Below are positions 22,501-23,822 of a stretch of 23,822 bases of DNA, one piece after another (the stretch's first letter is position 1; the number at the start of each line of letters is the position of its first letter). The DNA is from Bacteroidales bacterium UBA4243. GTDB lineage: Bacteria > Bacteroidota > Bacteroidia > Bacteroidales > F082. The stretch lies in the NCBI GenBank assembly GCA_002396205.1, contig DGXB01000068.1, positions 1 to 23,822 of the forward strand, read 5' to 3'. The position numbers and the translations under genes are program-made. The notes beneath the pieces were generated by a model, which saw nothing but the letters and a program-made list of their open reading frames with translations, was not told the DNA's origin and made no database searches.

Positions 22501-23493
22501 TTATCTCTTTTCTGCATGTTTTCTCGCCTTGTGGCGGTCCTTCGACCACAAGCCGTACACCTCGCTCACGTTGCCTGCGGTGGTGAAGGCATTGATTTCG
22601 TTCTTGCCGAGGAACTCCATCAGGTTGGAGAACTCGTCGTTGGTGAGCAAGGCTTCGAGTTCGATCGACTTCTCGTTGGTATAGCCACCGATGACCTCAT
22701 ACAAGGTGCAGCCACGCCCCAAGTCGTCAATGATATAGCGACGGATGCGGTCGTAGTCTTTCGACACGATGCACACACGCTTGCGGCGGTTGAGGTTGGC
22801 CGTGAACATATTGACAACCATGCCGTTGATCCAAGTGGCGATGAGGCCGATGACGACCATCTGGAACGGGTTGATGGCGAAGGCCGTGAGGCAGATGATG
22901 GCACCCGCCACGCTCACCGACTTGCCCATGTCGAAGTGCAAGTACTTGTTGACGATTTTGGCCAAAATGTCCAGGCCACCCGTCGAGGCGTTGATGGAGA
23001 ACATCAGCGTTTGCGCCGCACTCAGGATGATGACGCAGCAAAGCAGGTCGAACCACGGGTTGCCCATCACCGAGAAGGCTTGGTCGGGGGCGACGCCCAT
23101 ATTAATAAGGTAATCGTTGGGCGTGGCAAAGTTCTGCCAAGGATAAATCCATTCGCACACCTTGGTCATGGGGCCGAGGATAAGGGCGCAATAAACGGTC
23201 TTAAGTCCAAACTCCTTGCCAACAAGAAGATAGGCCAGCACCAGCAGGATGGCGTTGATGATGGTAATCATCGAAGGCAGTCCGATGTTGACGCCCATGC
23301 TGTTGAAAATGTTGGTCAGCACGATGGAAAGACCCGATATGGAACCCACGATCAGCTTGCTCGGAACGAGGAAATAATACACGCAAACGCCCGTCATGAA
23401 CATGCCGAAGGTCATAATCAGCAGCTCCACCCAGAACTTCTTGCTGGCCAAAGCCTGGCCGATTTCGTTCATTATGTCGTTAATCTTGCTCAT
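22501..23493 (-). CDS. YitT family membrane protein (with DUF2179 domain)
   Basis: A 330-aa protein with about six hydrophobic segments in the first 235 residues, typical of the YitT family. VPSKLIVGSISGLSIVLTN and SINASTGGLDILAKIVN are the paired glycine-rich family blocks. The C-terminal ~95 residues form the DUF2179 domain (RRKRVCIVSKDYDRIRRYI ... GCTLYEVIGGYT ... FTTAGNVSEVYG). The molecular function of this family is not established; a transporter or regulator role has been suggested only by its topology. The start at 23493 begins MSKINDIMNEI; no exact -7 box was found upstream, only a partial one (GCAAAGG at 23547-23553). The gene has its own terminator. Confidence 0.85.
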   Translation of the reverse strand: MSKINDIMNEIGQALASKKFWVELLIMTFGMFMTGVCVYYFLVPSKLIVGSISGLSIVLTNIFNSMGVNIGLPSMITIINAILLVLAYLLVGKEFGLKTVYCALILGPMTKVCEWIYPWQNFATPNDYLINMGVAPDQAFSVMGNPWFDLLCCVIILSAAQTLMFSINASTGGLDILAKIVNKYLHFDMGKSVSVAGAIICLTAFAINPFQMVVIGLIATWINGMVVNMFTANLNRRKRVCIVSKDYDRIRRYIIDDLGRGCTLYEVIGGYTNEKSIELEALLTNDEFSNLMEFLGKNEINAFTTAGNVSEVYGLWSKDRHKARKHAEKR

Positions 23494-23747
23494 AAACTAT
23501 TGATTTATAATTTCTTGAAACGATTTTCTCTCTCGATTTTTGCGGCTGCAAAGGTCGGAATAATTTTTGGAATAAAGAAGGGTTTGTGAAAATAAATATT
23601 TGTGGCGAAAAAGAAGGTCGGAGGAAGGTGCCGATACTCCCCCAAATCTATCAAAAAAAAATGAGTTTTGGGGAGCTATCGGACATGTTTTTGATTCGCG
23701 ATAGAGGAAAAACAAGAAAAAAAGCGCCGATTTCAAAAATAAATGCC
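23494..23747. other. Spacer between YitT-type gene and Rpn-type gene
   Basis: Divergent, A/T-rich, non-coding. No repeat shared with the rest of the window was seen. Confidence 0.4.
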
Positions 23748-23755
23748 TAACTTTG
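23748..23755 (+). promoter_or_regulatory. Probable -7 promoter element of the gene at the right edge
   Basis: TAACTTTG matches TAnnTTTG, 16 bp before the ATG at 23772. Confidence 0.5.
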
Positions 23756-23771
23756 CAAACGTAACCTAACG

Positions 23772-23822
23772 ATGGACATCATGATTGACGAAAGAAGAGA
23801 ACGCTACATCAACCCTTACACC
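23772..23822 (+). CDS. Start of an Rpn-family PD-(D/E)XK nuclease / putative transposase gene (3' end outside window)
   Basis: Only the first 17 codons are present: MDIMIDERRERYINPYT. The RYINPYT sequence is the characteristic N-terminal start of Bacteroidetes Rpn-type proteins, which normally continue with DFGFKKLFG. These are PD-(D/E)XK nucleases first annotated as transposases and linked to recombination. A probable promoter precedes it. The start could also be the second Met at 23781. The call rests on a very short stretch and needs the adjoining sequence. Confidence 0.5.
   Translation, partial: MDIMIDERRERYINPYT

Overview
The window looks like a chromosomal segment of an uncultured or gut-type member of the Bacteroidales. 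The evidence is a sufB-sufC-sufD-sufS operon in the order usual for the phylum, several start-proximal promoters of the Bacteroidetes -7 type (TAnnTTTG, often TATCTTTG) with little Shine-Dalgarno signal, a fimbrillin/FISUMP-like lipoprotein, and the first codons of an Rpn-type nuclease gene (RYINPYT). No tRNA, rRNA, CRISPR array, integrase or insertion sequence was seen.

Layout. Positions 1-2436 carry the 3' half of hisS and a complete hutH-type ammonia-lyase. Two small overlapping membrane-protein genes (2528-3573) then run tail to tail into the leftward suf operon (8036 down to 3536). Positions 8037-14447 form an accessory, repeat-rich zone. It holds a RelE/ParE-type toxin-antitoxin pair, an orphan 142-aa gene, a DUF559 endonuclease-like gene, and a two-gene operon for a small secreted protein with a C-terminal membrane tail and a large lipoprotein. 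Long stretches of intergenic repeats and hairpins lie between them. Positions 14448-18818 are a tight operon of a membrane-anchored PHP phosphoesterase and two GT-C glycosyltransferases, convergent with a DUF2079 membrane protein (18822-20270). The right end has a DUF975 membrane protein, peptidase T, a YitT-family protein and the start of an Rpn-family nuclease gene.

How the parts work together. SufBCDS supplies Fe-S cluster assembly, with an unusually short SufD. The PHP/GT-C block probably acts on cell-envelope glycans or lipid-linked sugars (inference). The lipoprotein operon is probably displayed at the cell surface (inference). The most unusual feature is the density of repeats. One palindromic repeat sits in frame inside a glycosyltransferase gene. 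A 139-bp direct duplication brackets a two-gene cassette and carries the 3' end of the lipoprotein gene in both copies. A hairpin family shows covarying stems across five copies. Related G/C-run palindromes recur in at least three intergenic regions. I found no clearly new multi-gene defence or biosynthetic system; the best candidates for something undescribed are the repeat families and the secreted-protein/lipoprotein pair.
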